Shown here: piece by piece, positions 1-7,376 of the stretch
Layout of the letters: every line of letters begins with the position of its first letter
Numbering within the stretch: position 1 is the first letter of the stretch
Origin: Haloplanus sp. XH21
GTDB lineage: Archaea; Halobacteriota; Halobacteria; Halobacteriales; Haloferacaceae
Assembly (NCBI RefSeq): GCF_023276355.1
Contig: NZ_JALLPL010000001.1
Span: forward strand, 2,418,001 to 2,482,000
DNA length: 64,000 nucleotides
Reading direction: 5' to 3'
Translations under genes and position numbers: made by a program
The notes under the pieces: model-generated
What the model saw: only the letters and a program-made list of their open reading frames with translations
Database searches by the model: none
Told to the model about the DNA's origin: nothing

Positions 1-1
1 G

Positions 2-631
2 TATCTGGAGCGCAACGACTACCCGCGCGTCATCGCCCACGTCCCCGGCGAGGGCTACCGCGACATCTGCGAACGGGTCGAAGCGCAGGTGGACGTGCCC
101 TTCGAGTACACCGTCGAGGACCACCCCACCACCAGCGCGTCGCTGTCGAACCTCGCCGGGGCACTGGAGGGCGAGCTCAAATACTCGAAACGCGAGCGCC
201 AGCACAACACGATTCGGGCCATCGCGGACTACCAGTTCGGCGATGGCGCGGGCGACGACCTGTTTCCGGACCTGCGGACGACGAGCCGCCACCCCAAACT
301 CCAAGCACGGGACGAGAACGACACGCAGCTCGCGGCGCAGGTGCCCCAGTACGGCGTCCTCTCCTTCACGCTCGAAGGCGCCCGCCACTGGGTCGAGAGC
401 GACGCGCCGACCAAGCGGGTCGACATCGACGCGTTCGTCCCCCACGGGAGCGTCCTCGCGCCCGGAATCACTGACGCCGACAGCGACATCCGCGTCGGCG
501 ACGAGGTGGTCGTCTCCGGGCCATCTGCCTTCGGCGTGGGACGGGCGGAGATGAGCGGCCCGGAGATGCGCGAGAGCAGCCGTGGCGTCGCCGTCGAAAT
601 GCGACACGTCGCGGGCGAGGACAACGCTTAA
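2..631 (+). CDS. arcS: Archaeosine synthase ArcS (TgtA2), C-terminal part
   Basis: The reading frame is open from base 2, so the gene is cut by the window edge and about 209 C-terminal residues are visible. ArcS adds the lysine moiety to preQ0 at position 15 of archaeal tRNA as part of archaeosine formation. The last ~75 residues (VDIDAFVPHGSVLAPGITD onward, with DEVVVSGPSAFGVGRA) read as a PUA RNA-binding domain, and the YPRVIAHVPGEGYRDIC stretch fits the ArcS middle domain. Its radical-SAM partner RaSEA is encoded at 18001-19071. The AOR-like gene follows after 25 nt on the same strand. Family assignment is from recalled sequence features. Confidence 0.85.
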   Translation, partial: YLERNDYPRVIAHVPGEGYRDICERVEAQVDVPFEYTVEDHPTTSASLSNLAGALEGELKYSKRERQHNTIRAIADYQFGDGAGDDLFPDLRTTSRHPKLQARDENDTQLAAQVPQYGVLSFTLEGARHWVESDAPTKRVDIDAFVPHGSVLAPGITDADSDIRVGDEVVVSGPSAFGVGRAEMSGPEMRESSRGVAVEMRHVAGEDNA

Positions 632-656
632 CACCGTCTCCCAACTACGTCGGGCG

Positions 657-2474
657 ATGTCATCGCCCGTCCGTCGCGACGTGATCCGGGTGGATCTCTC
701 CGCGGAGACCGTCGAACGGGAGCGCGTGCCCGCCGCGTGGCGACGGGACTTCCTGGGCGGCAAGGGCCTCGGCGCGAGATACCTCTACGAGGAACTCGAC
801 GCCGGGACTGACCCGCTCGGCCCCGACAACCGCCTTGCCCTCCTGCTCGGCCCGCTCTCGGGCTATCTCCCCGGAGAGTCGCGATACGCCGCCGTCACCA
901 AGTCGCCGCTGACGGGGACCTTTCTCGACTCCTACAGCGGCGGATCGTTCGCCGACGCCCTCGCCGGTGCCCTCCCGGAGGCGTTCGGCCTGCTCATTCA
1001 GGGCGCGGCCGACCACCCCCTGACGCTCACCGTCGCGGACGGCACGGCGACCCTCTCGGACGCGAGCGATCTGTGGGGCGCGGACACCGCCGCCGTCGAC
1101 GACGCCCTCGACGGATCGGTCGCCTGTATCGGCCCTGCCGGCGAGAATCAGGTCGCGTACGCGACGATCGCGTCCGACGGCGGCGACCACCACGCCGGGC
1201 GCGGCGGAGCCGGCGCGGTGATGGGGGCAAAGCGCCTGAAAGCCGTCGCCGTCAGCGGCGACCCACCGGACCAGTCGGCCGATCTGGCCGCGCTCCGCGA
1301 CCGCTACGACGACGCGTATCGCGACGACGACACCGGCCGCTGGCAGGCCGCTGGCGAGACGGTCGAGAGCGTCGACTTCGCCAACGAAGTGGGCGTCCTG
1401 TCCACCCGGGGATGGCAGGGTGGCTCGTTCGAGGACGCCGGCGACATCGGCGTCGAGGCGGTCCGCGAGGCCGCCACCGGACGGGAGAACGCGGACGACG
1501 CGGTGCCGGGCGGGTTCCGCGTCGACACCGACGACGGCGAGACGGTCCCCCGCGGCGGCGGCCTGATGTCGCTCGGCGCGGGCCTGGGCATCGACGACTT
1601 CGACGACGTGGCGCGTCTCGGCGCGCGCTGTGACCGCCTCGGGATGGACGTCATCAGCGCCGGCAACGCCGTGGCGTGGGCGATGCGGACGGACGAGTCG
1701 TCCCTCTCGTTCGGCGACGCCGACGCCGCGGCCGACCTGCTCAACGCCATCGCGGCGCGCTCGTCCGACCTGGGCGACGCGCTCGCCGACGGCGTGGACG
1801 CCGCCGACACGGCGGACGACGAGGGCGTGCCGACGGTCAAATCGATGGAACTACCGGCGTACGATCCGCGGGGCGCAGCCGGCATGGCCCTGGCGTACGC
1901 CACCAGCGACCGGGGTGGCTGTCACCGCCGCGCCCGACCGGTCGAACAGGAAGCGTTCGAGCGCGACGCCTGGACCACCGCGGACCGTGTCACCACGGTG
2001 ATCGGGGCACAGAACGCCCGCGCCGTGCTCTGGAGTCTCGTCGTCGACGACTTCGCCGGCGAGACCATGTGGGAGGACCTCGGCGTGGAGTGGCTACGGG
2101 CGGTCGGCCTCGAGTACGACCGCGAGACGCTGGCGACGCTCGGCGAACGCGTCTGGACGCTCGTTCGGCTGTTCAACGTCCGCGAGGGGTTCGACCGCGC
2201 GGACGACTCGCTGCCGGACGTCTTCGAGACGCCGATGCCCGACGGCCCCGCGGAGGGGCGGGCCATCGACCGCGACGCGTTCGACGCGATGCTCGACGGC
2301 TACTACCTGGCGCGTGGCTGGTCGACCGACGGCATCCCGACCCGCCGGACGGTCGACCGACTGGGCTTATCAGAGGTCGTCGACGACGAGACGCCGCTCG
2401 ACGACGACGACGCGCCACCCGAACCGGCCGGCGGCGTCGACCGGAACCGTCGACGCGACCGACCCGACCGATGA
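657..2474 (+). CDS. Aldehyde:ferredoxin oxidoreductase-like protein lacking Fe-S ligands
   Basis: This 605-residue protein has the AOR fold signature: FLGGKGLGARYLYEEL near the N-terminus, LTGTFLDSYSGGSFADALA, GPAGENQVAYATI and the DPRGAAGMALAYATS block. True AORs bind a tungstopterin and a [4Fe-4S] cluster. The window's other AOR (15876-17810) has CHSCPVAC at residues ~305-312 and a late Cys in DICKF. Here the matching places read DDAVPGGFRVD (about residue 282) and GAQNARAVLWS, so all four expected cluster cysteines are absent. The C-terminal ~30 residues are a low-complexity acidic/Arg tail. ATG at 657 is preferred over upstream codons because it begins the conserved fold and leaves a short gap after arcS. 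Whether it still binds a metallopterin or is a non-catalytic paralogue is open. Confidence 0.85.
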   Translation: MSSPVRRDVIRVDLSAETVERERVPAAWRRDFLGGKGLGARYLYEELDAGTDPLGPDNRLALLLGPLSGYLPGESRYAAVTKSPLTGTFLDSYSGGSFADALAGALPEAFGLLIQGAADHPLTLTVADGTATLSDASDLWGADTAAVDDALDGSVACIGPAGENQVAYATIASDGGDHHAGRGGAGAVMGAKRLKAVAVSGDPPDQSADLAALRDRYDDAYRDDDTGRWQAAGETVESVDFANEVGVLSTRGWQGGSFEDAGDIGVEAVREAATGRENADDAVPGGFRVDTDDGETVPRGGGLMSLGAGLGIDDFDDVARLGARCDRLGMDVISAGNAVAWAMRTDESSLSFGDADAAADLLNAIAARSSDLGDALADGVDAADTADDEGVPTVKSMELPAYDPRGAAGMALAYATSDRGGCHRRARPVEQEAFERDAWTTADRVTTVIGAQNARAVLWSLVVDDFAGETMWEDLGVEWLRAVGLEYDRETLATLGERVWTLVRLFNVREGFDRADDSLPDVFETPMPDGPAEGRAIDRDAFDAMLDGYYLARGWSTDGIPTRRTVDRLGLSEVVDDETPLDDDDAPPEPAGGVDRNRRRDRPDR

Positions 2475-2650
2475 CCGAGGACGCCACGACGGGGTCGAAC
2501 CCGTCCCGCCCGCACCCCTGTTATCGGTGTGGGACAACCATCGAACCCGGCCACGTCTACGGCGCGCTGGATCTGCTCGACGCCGAGGGCGAACTCCAGG
2601 TGTTGCTCTGTCGATCGTGTGCCGCCGAGTTGCGCGACTTTCTCGGGTAG
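2471..2650 (+). CDS. Small zinc-ribbon protein
   Basis: A 59-residue protein whose ATG overlaps the AOR-like stop in an ATGA coupling. It carries two Cys pairs, CYRCG near residue 17 and CRSCA near residue 47, which should bind one zinc ion in a ribbon. Acidic composition is typical of haloarchaeal micro-proteins. No enzyme function can be read; translational coupling suggests it is made together with the AOR-like protein. Confidence 0.75.
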   Translation: MTEDATTGSNPSRPHPCYRCGTTIEPGHVYGALDLLDAEGELQVLLCRSCAAELRDFLG

Positions 2651-2690
2651 CGTTCGGGAGCCTTTTACCGCTCGCTGGCTACCCGACGGT

Positions 2691-3077
2691 ATGGACGAGT
2701 TCGATCTTGGCGTCCCGAAGCAGATTCTCGAATCGCTCCCGGAGGAGGACGAGGCGGCCAAGCAGGACATGCAGCGCGCCGTCGCCGGTCTCGAAGCACG
2801 CCTCAATCAGGCCGTCGAGGCCGCCGATGACGAGAGCCAGGCCGCACAGGGCGTCGTCGACGCGCTCGAACGCCTCGAGGACCAGCTCGAACAGTACGAC
2901 GAGTTCGTTCCCGAACTCCGCGCGTGGGGACAGTCGCCCATCTACGCCATCGCGTGGCGAAACCTGCAGGCTGACCTCATCATGCAGATCCAGGAGGTCG
3001 GCTGGGTCGCGGAACGACTCGACCGCGAGCGCAACTACCGGACCGTCGAGGACGGCATCCGTCTGCGCGACCGGTAG
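2691..3077 (+). CDS. Conserved haloarchaeal protein, predicted coiled coil
   Basis: A 128-residue acidic protein that I do not recognise by name. Residues ~15-75 form a long helical stretch with heptad-like spacing (EEDEAAKQDMQRAVAGLEARL, then VVDALERLEDQLEQYDEF), so a coiled coil or helical bundle is likely. The C-terminal part (WGQSPIYAIAWRNLQADLIM) is amphipathic. ATG at 2691 follows a short gap with TTTTACC about 27 nt upstream, matching a leaderless haloarchaeal promoter. No signal peptide or catalytic motif is visible. Confidence 0.75.
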   Translation: MDEFDLGVPKQILESLPEEDEAAKQDMQRAVAGLEARLNQAVEAADDESQAAQGVVDALERLEDQLEQYDEFVPELRAWGQSPIYAIAWRNLQADLIMQIQEVGWVAERLDRERNYRTVEDGIRLRDR

Positions 3078-3085
3078 GACGCAAT

Positions 3086-3100
3086 CGACACACTGTGTCG
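3086..3100. promoter_or_regulatory. Perfect palindrome upstream of the SAMP gene
   Basis: CGACACACTGTGTCG has 7-bp arms around one central base. It lies 7-10 nt upstream of a TATA-like CTTTTTAC, which itself is about 27 nt before the ATG at 3136. The position suits an operator for a dimeric regulator, though a terminator-like hairpin for the upstream gene is also possible. Confidence 0.35.
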
Positions 3101-3135
3101 CGTGACTTTTTACGCCCGCGCCCGCAATAGGAGAC

Positions 3136-3420
3136 ATGGATCTGGAACTGCGGTTTTTCGCCACGTTCCGCGAAGCGGTCGGCCAGAAGACGCTCGAACA
3201 CGAGTTCGAGGATGGCGCGACCGTCGGAGAGGTCCTTGCGACCCTCGAATCCGAATACGGCGGTCTCGAAGGACAAATCCTCGACGACGAGGGCGGCCTA
3301 CAGCCGAATCTCAACATTCTGAAAAACGGGCGCGAAGTGTTGCATATGGAGGGCACTGACACCGTGATGGAAGACGGCGACACGCTGTCGGTGTTCCCGC
3401 CGGTAGCTGGTGGCGCATGA
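3136..3420 (+). CDS. Ubiquitin-like small archaeal modifier (SAMP3/MoaD-like)
   Basis: A 94-residue beta-grasp protein with the MoaD/SAMP signature: N-terminal LELRFFATFREAVGQK, middle NLNILKNGREV and C-terminal SVFPPVAGG. SAMPs are adenylated by UbaA and either attached to protein lysines or used as sulfur carriers for molybdopterin and tRNA thiolation. It resembles Haloferax SAMP3 most in my memory. Unlike the usual family, one Ala follows the diglycine, so the mature GG terminus would need trimming. The alanine codon precedes the ATGA that starts the next gene. A TATA-like CTTTTTAC lies ~27 nt upstream. Confidence 0.85.
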   Translation: MDLELRFFATFREAVGQKTLEHEFEDGATVGEVLATLESEYGGLEGQILDDEGGLQPNLNILKNGREVLHMEGTDTVMEDGDTLSVFPPVAGGA

Positions 3421-3686
3421 GTGACGAGTGGGTCCGCCGCGAGCGCTCGTTTCGCGGTATCTCGAAACGCCTGGCGATCCAGTATCTCGAAACGCTGGGT
3501 GGCGAGCAGGTCGACGACGACCACGTCGAGGGCGAGGGCTGGGAGGCGACGCTCTCCGAGCAGACCATGACGGTCGGGCCCTCGATGTCGCTGACCCAGA
3601 TCGACTTCGTCTTCGAGGGCGATCCCGACGTGCTCGACCCGCTCATCGAGCGCTTCGCACAGAAAGCGATGCGCGCTGGAGGATGA
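3417..3686 (+). CDS. MoaD-related C-terminal domain-like protein
   Basis: An 89-residue protein coupled to the SAMP gene by ATGA. Its sequence (MSDEWVRRERSFRGISKRLAI, TLSEQTMTVGPSMSLTQIDFVFEG) resembles the small DUF1952-type domain that accompanies MoaD-like proteins; this is from memory and not certain. The position suggests it works with the SAMP/molybdopterin pathway. It is cytosolic, with no cysteine pairs and no membrane segment. Confidence 0.7.
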   Translation: MSDEWVRRERSFRGISKRLAIQYLETLGGEQVDDDHVEGEGWEATLSEQTMTVGPSMSLTQIDFVFEGDPDVLDPLIERFAQKAMRAGG

Positions 3687-4072
3687 GCGTGGCCGGTGCG
3701 TCGGAGACGCCGATCGACGGCCAGGTGTTCATGCTCTCGGCCGCGAAGGCCAGCGTGGGGCCGAGCACTCTGTCTTCGGTGCTGCGACAGGTGCAGGCCG
3801 ACCTCGGCGACCGCCTCGACACCTACCGCCAGGAGTTCGAACGCGTCGCCGCCACCGACGAGCGGGAGGTGTTCCTGGTGCCGACCGACCACTGGGCGAC
3901 GGTCGGCGACCGTCTCGGCCTGAGTCGTCGGGAACGTGACGCCGTGGCCCGGACACACGCCCAGCAACTGCGCCGGATCGGCTCCGAAACCGACCGGCGC
4001 GAGGAGTTCGAAACGGCCCTGGAGATCCGTGAGGCCGCCGTCATCGGCCGGGAGACGCCGACGCGGGATTGA
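3683..4072 (+). CDS. Uncharacterised protein in the SAMP operon
   Basis: A 129-residue protein starting inside an ATGA overlap with the previous gene, third gene of a tightly coupled SAMP operon. I do not recognise the family. The sequence is rich in Arg and Glu with predicted helices (LRQVQADLGDRLDTYRQEFER and RRERDAVARTHAQQLRRIG). There is no signal peptide, membrane segment or metal-binding motif. Its role is presumably linked to SAMP/MoaD chemistry through the operon only. Confidence 0.65.
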   Translation: MSVAGASETPIDGQVFMLSAAKASVGPSTLSSVLRQVQADLGDRLDTYRQEFERVAATDEREVFLVPTDHWATVGDRLGLSRRERDAVARTHAQQLRRIGSETDRREEFETALEIREAAVIGRETPTRD

Positions 4073-4135
4073 AGTCGTCAGGGGTCCTGGTGAGTGCGTG
4101 AACGAACACCCGCTCGACGCGACGAGGAGGCAGCC

Positions 4136-4768
4136 ATGAGCGACGTCCACGCGGACGAACCAGTCATGACCGCGGGCACCGATCCGTCGGCCGCCGACGC
4201 CGCGGTCGTCCTGCTCCACGGACGGGGCGCGAGCGCGCGGAGCATCCTCGGGATGGCGAGCGAGTTCCACCGGCCCGGCGTGGCGTTTCTCGCGCCGCAG
4301 GCCGCGAACAACGAGTGGTATCCGAACTCGTTTCTCGCGCCCGTCGCGGACAACGAACCACACCTGTCCAGCGCGCTCGGGAAAGTCGAAGCGACGCTCG
4401 ACCGGGCCGCCGACGCCGGGATTCCGACGGAACGGACGGCGCTGTTGGGGTTCTCGCAGGGCGCCTGTCTCGCCAGCGAGTTCGCCGCCCGAAACCCGAC
4501 CCGCTACGGTGGCATCGTCGCCCTGAGTGGCGGGCTCATCGGCGATAGCGTCGATCCGGACGACTACACGGGGTCGCTGGACGGGACGCCCGCCTTCTTC
4601 GGCTGTAGCGACGTCGACCCGCACATTCCCGAAGAACGGGTCCACGCGTCGACGACCGTGTACGACCGCCTCGACGCCGACGTGACCGAGCGCATCTACG
4701 AGGGGATGGGGCATACGGTCAACGAGGACGAGATCGCGTTCGTCGCTTCGCTGGTCGAGGACCTGTAA
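4136..4768 (+). CDS. Carboxylesterase/phospholipase-family alpha/beta hydrolase
   Basis: A 210-residue serine hydrolase. HGRGASA (residues ~29-35) is the oxyanion loop, GFSQGA holds the nucleophile Ser107, CSDVDPHIP supplies the acid and GMGHTV the catalytic His. The size and motifs match the lysophospholipase/carboxylesterase (YpfH-like) group, which hydrolyses short ester substrates in the cytosol. A purine-rich GAGGAGGC stands directly before the ATG and supports this start; a second Met is at residue 11. The natural substrate cannot be inferred. Confidence 0.85.
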   Translation: MSDVHADEPVMTAGTDPSAADAAVVLLHGRGASARSILGMASEFHRPGVAFLAPQAANNEWYPNSFLAPVADNEPHLSSALGKVEATLDRAADAGIPTERTALLGFSQGACLASEFAARNPTRYGGIVALSGGLIGDSVDPDDYTGSLDGTPAFFGCSDVDPHIPEERVHASTTVYDRLDADVTERIYEGMGHTVNEDEIAFVASLVEDL

Positions 4769-4807
4769 ACCGAAAGGTCGTTGCCCGGCGACGCTACAGG
4801 GTGTGGT

Positions 4808-5500
4808 ATGCGCGGCTTCCGGGTGCCGACCGACTTCGTCGACGGGGTGCGGTCGATGCTCCCCCTCCTTCTGGGCTTACTCCCGTTCGGTCTCGTGACC
4901 GGCGTCGCGGCCATCGACGCGGGCCTGTCGCCGCTGCAGGCCATGGGCCTCTCCCTCGTCGTCTTCGCGGGCGCGTCACAACTCGCCGCCGTCGAGTTGC
5001 TCGCCGAGGACGCCCCGCTCGCGGTGGTCGTCCTCACAGCCACCGTCATCAACCTCCGGATGTCGATGTACTCGGCGTCGATCGCGCCGTATTTCGAGTC
5101 GCTACAGCGCCGGTGGCGCGCCACGTGTGCCTACTTCCTCACGGACATGTCCTACGCTCTGGCGATCGACGAGTTCGTCGCCGAGAGCGAGACGGACCGT
5201 CGCTGGTACTATCTCGGCGCCGCGGGAGCGATCTGGGCGGTCTGGCAGGCTGCGACCGTCGCGGGAATCGTCCTCGGTGCAGGCATCCCCCCGGGGTGGA
5301 ACGTCGGCTTCGCCGTCCCGCTCGTCTTCCTCGCCTTGCTCGTGCCGCGACTGACCGACCGGCCGCACCTGGTGGCGGCCCTCGTCGGGGGCGGCGTCGC
5401 CGTCGCCGGGGCTGGGCTCCCGCTGAATCTCGGTCTTCTGCTCGGGGCGATCGCAGGCGTCCTCGCCGGACTGCTCGCCGACAGGGGGTCGGCGGCGTGA
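4808..5500 (+). CDS. azlC: AzlC family permease, large subunit
   Basis: A 230-residue integral membrane protein with about 6-7 hydrophobic segments, beginning FVDGVRSMLPLLLGLLPFGLV, the typical AzlC opening. FAGASQLAAVELL and LTDMSYALAIDEF are other family signatures. AzlC with AzlD forms a two-subunit exporter linked to branched-chain amino acids and analogues. The next gene starts within this gene's stop (GTGA), the usual azlCD arrangement, supporting a heteromeric complex. Confidence 0.88.
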   Translation: MRGFRVPTDFVDGVRSMLPLLLGLLPFGLVTGVAAIDAGLSPLQAMGLSLVVFAGASQLAAVELLAEDAPLAVVVLTATVINLRMSMYSASIAPYFESLQRRWRATCAYFLTDMSYALAIDEFVAESETDRRWYYLGAAGAIWAVWQAATVAGIVLGAGIPPGWNVGFAVPLVFLALLVPRLTDRPHLVAALVGGGVAVAGAGLPLNLGLLLGAIAGVLAGLLADRGSAA

Positions 5501-5835
5501 CGACGGACTACGGCCCGCTGTCGATCTGGGGGGTGGTCCTCGTGGTCGGCGTGCTCACGTTCTGCATCCGCTACTCGTTCATCTACCTGTCCGGGCGTAT
5601 CGACGGCATGCCGCCCCGGCTCGAACACGCACTCCGGTTCGTTCCGGCGGCGGTGCTGGCGGCGCTCGTGGCGCCCGCGGTAGTACAACCGGGACCGACG
5701 GTCACCGCGACGCTCGTCGACGGCCGGATCGCCGCCGGCCTCGTGGCGGGCGTCGTCGCCTGGCGGACCGAGGACATGTTCGCGACCATCGTAGCGGGGA
5801 TGCTGACGCTCTGGGCGGTCGGCGCGCTGCTGTAA
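5497..5835 (+). CDS. azlD: AzlD family permease, small subunit
   Basis: A 112-residue membrane protein with 3-4 hydrophobic segments. TFCIRYSFIYLSGRI and LEHALRFVPAAVLAALVAP match AzlD. The start is GTG at 5497, overlapping azlC by four bases, which fixes the start and indicates translational coupling. It is the small partner of the AzlCD exporter. Isocitrate lyase on the opposite strand ends only 18 nt downstream. Confidence 0.85.
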   Translation: MTTDYGPLSIWGVVLVVGVLTFCIRYSFIYLSGRIDGMPPRLEHALRFVPAAVLAALVAPAVVQPGPTVTATLVDGRIAAGLVAGVVAWRTEDMFATIVAGMLTLWAVGALL

Positions 5836-5853
5836 CGAAAAAAAGCGGCGCGG

Positions 5854-6915
5854 TCAGTCGTCGTTCGGCGTCGGCGCCTCACCCTCCTCGTCGGTCGAGA
5901 TGGGATCGCGTTCGTCCTCGCTGAAGCCATCGGACTCCTGCATCCGACGACGGGCCTCGGGGTCGAATTCGGCCTCGATGTCCTGGAACCGGTCGACGAA
6001 GGAGAGTTCGTGGTGACTCTCCGTCGGGTGGCCGAGATAACGGTCTTCGAGGTCGAACTGTGCGCGTTCGTCCTCCTCGGCGAGCGCCGCGAAGTCCTCG
6101 TAGACGGCGTGGGCGCCCGAATGGAGGCCGAAGAGGGTGATGAAGATGTACTTGTAGCCGAGGTCACCCAGTTCCGCGAACGTCAGCGGGTCGTCCTCCT
6201 CCGACCACGCGAACGACGAGGAGTAGTTGAACGCGAGATCCAGATCGGGGTGGGTCTCGTGGATGGTCTCGGCGTACTCGACGGCGTCCTCGCGCGAGGG
6301 GTCGGGCATCTCCGGCCAGACCAGGTCGACACCGGCGTCGGCGTAGAGGCGCCCGCGCTCCAGGTGTTCGTCCCAGTCGCCGTTGGCCGACCCGTAGGCG
6401 TCGGTGCGGGCGATGATGACGGTGTCCTCGCACTGTTTGGCGTCGACGGCGGCGCGAAAGCGGGCCTCGGCGTCCTCGCGGGAGACGATCTGCTTGCCCG
6501 CGATGTGGCCACACCGCTTTGGCGTCGTCTGGTCCTCGATGTGAATCGCCGCGACGCCGGCCTTCTCGTACTCGCGGACGGCGCGCCGGACGTTGTGGAT
6601 GCCGCCGTAGCCGGTGTCACAGTCCGCGACGACGGGCAGGGTCGTCGCTTCGGCGATCCGCTTTGCGTTCTCGACCATCTCGGTCATCGTCACCATCTCC
6701 AGGTCGGGGAAGCCGAACTGACCGAGGACGGTCGAGTAGCCGCTCATGTAGACGGCGTCGTGGCCCGTCATCTCGGCGAGACGAGCGTCGAGGGCGTGAT
6801 AGAGGCCGGGCGCGAACACGAACTGCTGGTCGTTCAGTCGGTCCCGGAACTCGCGCGCCGCGGGGTTGTCGACGTCCCGCGTCATCGGATCGGGGTCGAG
6901 TTCGTCGGGTCTCAT
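5854..6915 (-). CDS. aceA: Isocitrate lyase (glyoxylate shunt)
   Basis: A 353-residue enzyme of the PEP mutase/isocitrate lyase superfamily. It cleaves isocitrate to glyoxylate and succinate. ADCDTGYG (around residue 100) holds the Mg-binding acids and KRCGH (133-137) the catalytic cysteine loop, which separates isocitrate lyase from methylisocitrate lyase-like relatives in most cases. The C-terminal tail is acidic and disordered. The start overlaps the upstream small gene in an ATGA. Malate synthase, the usual partner, is not adjacent in this window. Confidence 0.85.
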   Translation of the reverse strand: MRPDELDPDPMTRDVDNPAAREFRDRLNDQQFVFAPGLYHALDARLAEMTGHDAVYMSGYSTVLGQFGFPDLEMVTMTEMVENAKRIAEATTLPVVADCDTGYGGIHNVRRAVREYEKAGVAAIHIEDQTTPKRCGHIAGKQIVSREDAEARFRAAVDAKQCEDTVIIARTDAYGSANGDWDEHLERGRLYADAGVDLVWPEMPDPSREDAVEYAETIHETHPDLDLAFNYSSSFAWSEEDDPLTFAELGDLGYKYIFITLFGLHSGAHAVYEDFAALAEEDERAQFDLEDRYLGHPTESHHELSFVDRFQDIEAEFDPEARRRMQESDGFSEDERDPISTDEEGEAPTPNDD

Positions 6916-7142
6916 CGGTCTCCCGCCGTGTCGGGTCCGTTGCTGTTCGGGCGGCCGAGGTCGGGAACGAGCGGGGCCTCCTGTGCCAGTTCGTCGTCGT
7001 ATGTGCGCTGTGTCGTGAGATCCGTCCGCAGCCCACTGCCGTCGGTCATCGTCCGCCGGCCGTCGGTGCGCCCGAGGTCGGGGACGAGAGGGGCTTGCTG
7101 TGCTAGTTCGTCGTCGTATTCGCGTTGGGTCGTGGGGTCCAT
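6912..7142 (-). CDS. Small protein with two 22-residue repeats, coupled to isocitrate lyase
   Basis: A 76-residue protein that ends in the ATGA that starts aceA. Residues 4-25 and 43-64 are near-identical repeats ([20 protein letters not shown] followed by GR; copy 2 differs only at two residues). Between the copies six codons differ silently and two change the amino acid, which argues that the peptide and not just the DNA is conserved. Low hydrophobicity and abundant Asp/Pro suggest short binding motifs in a mostly disordered chain. I do not recognise a family. Co-translation suggests a role with isocitrate lyase. Confidence 0.65.
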   Translation of the reverse strand: MDPTTQREYDDELAQQAPLVPDLGRTDGRRTMTDGSGLRTDLTTQRTYDDELAQEAPLVPDLGRPNSNGPDTAGDR

Positions 7143-7376
7143 GTCGTTGGTGGGGTGTCGCGAGTCGGTCGTCTGCCGGTCCTGTTCGCCGCGGGGCGAT
7201 GGGTGCGTACGTGCATTGCATCCGGCAGGATGGCAGGAGGGTGGATAAAGTTAATGATTGATAATGATAATATTCGTTAATTCAGTTTAAGGGCATTATG
7301 TGTGTCGTGGTATCGTGACCCACGAACCGACGCCACTTCACGGACCTTAATCCCGTTCAACACTAGCTACAGGTAG
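7143..7376. promoter_or_regulatory. AT-rich divergent promoter region (aceA operon / ABC transporter)
   Basis: A 234-nt gap between divergent units. Bases ~7240-7295 are markedly AT-rich for this genome (GGATAAAGTTAATGATTG, then ATAATATTCGTTAATTC), offering TATA-like boxes toward aceA on the minus strand. CCTTAATCCC at ~7345 sits about 30 nt before the plus-strand ATG at 7377, the spacing of a leaderless transcript. No clear regulator palindrome was found. Confidence 0.5.
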
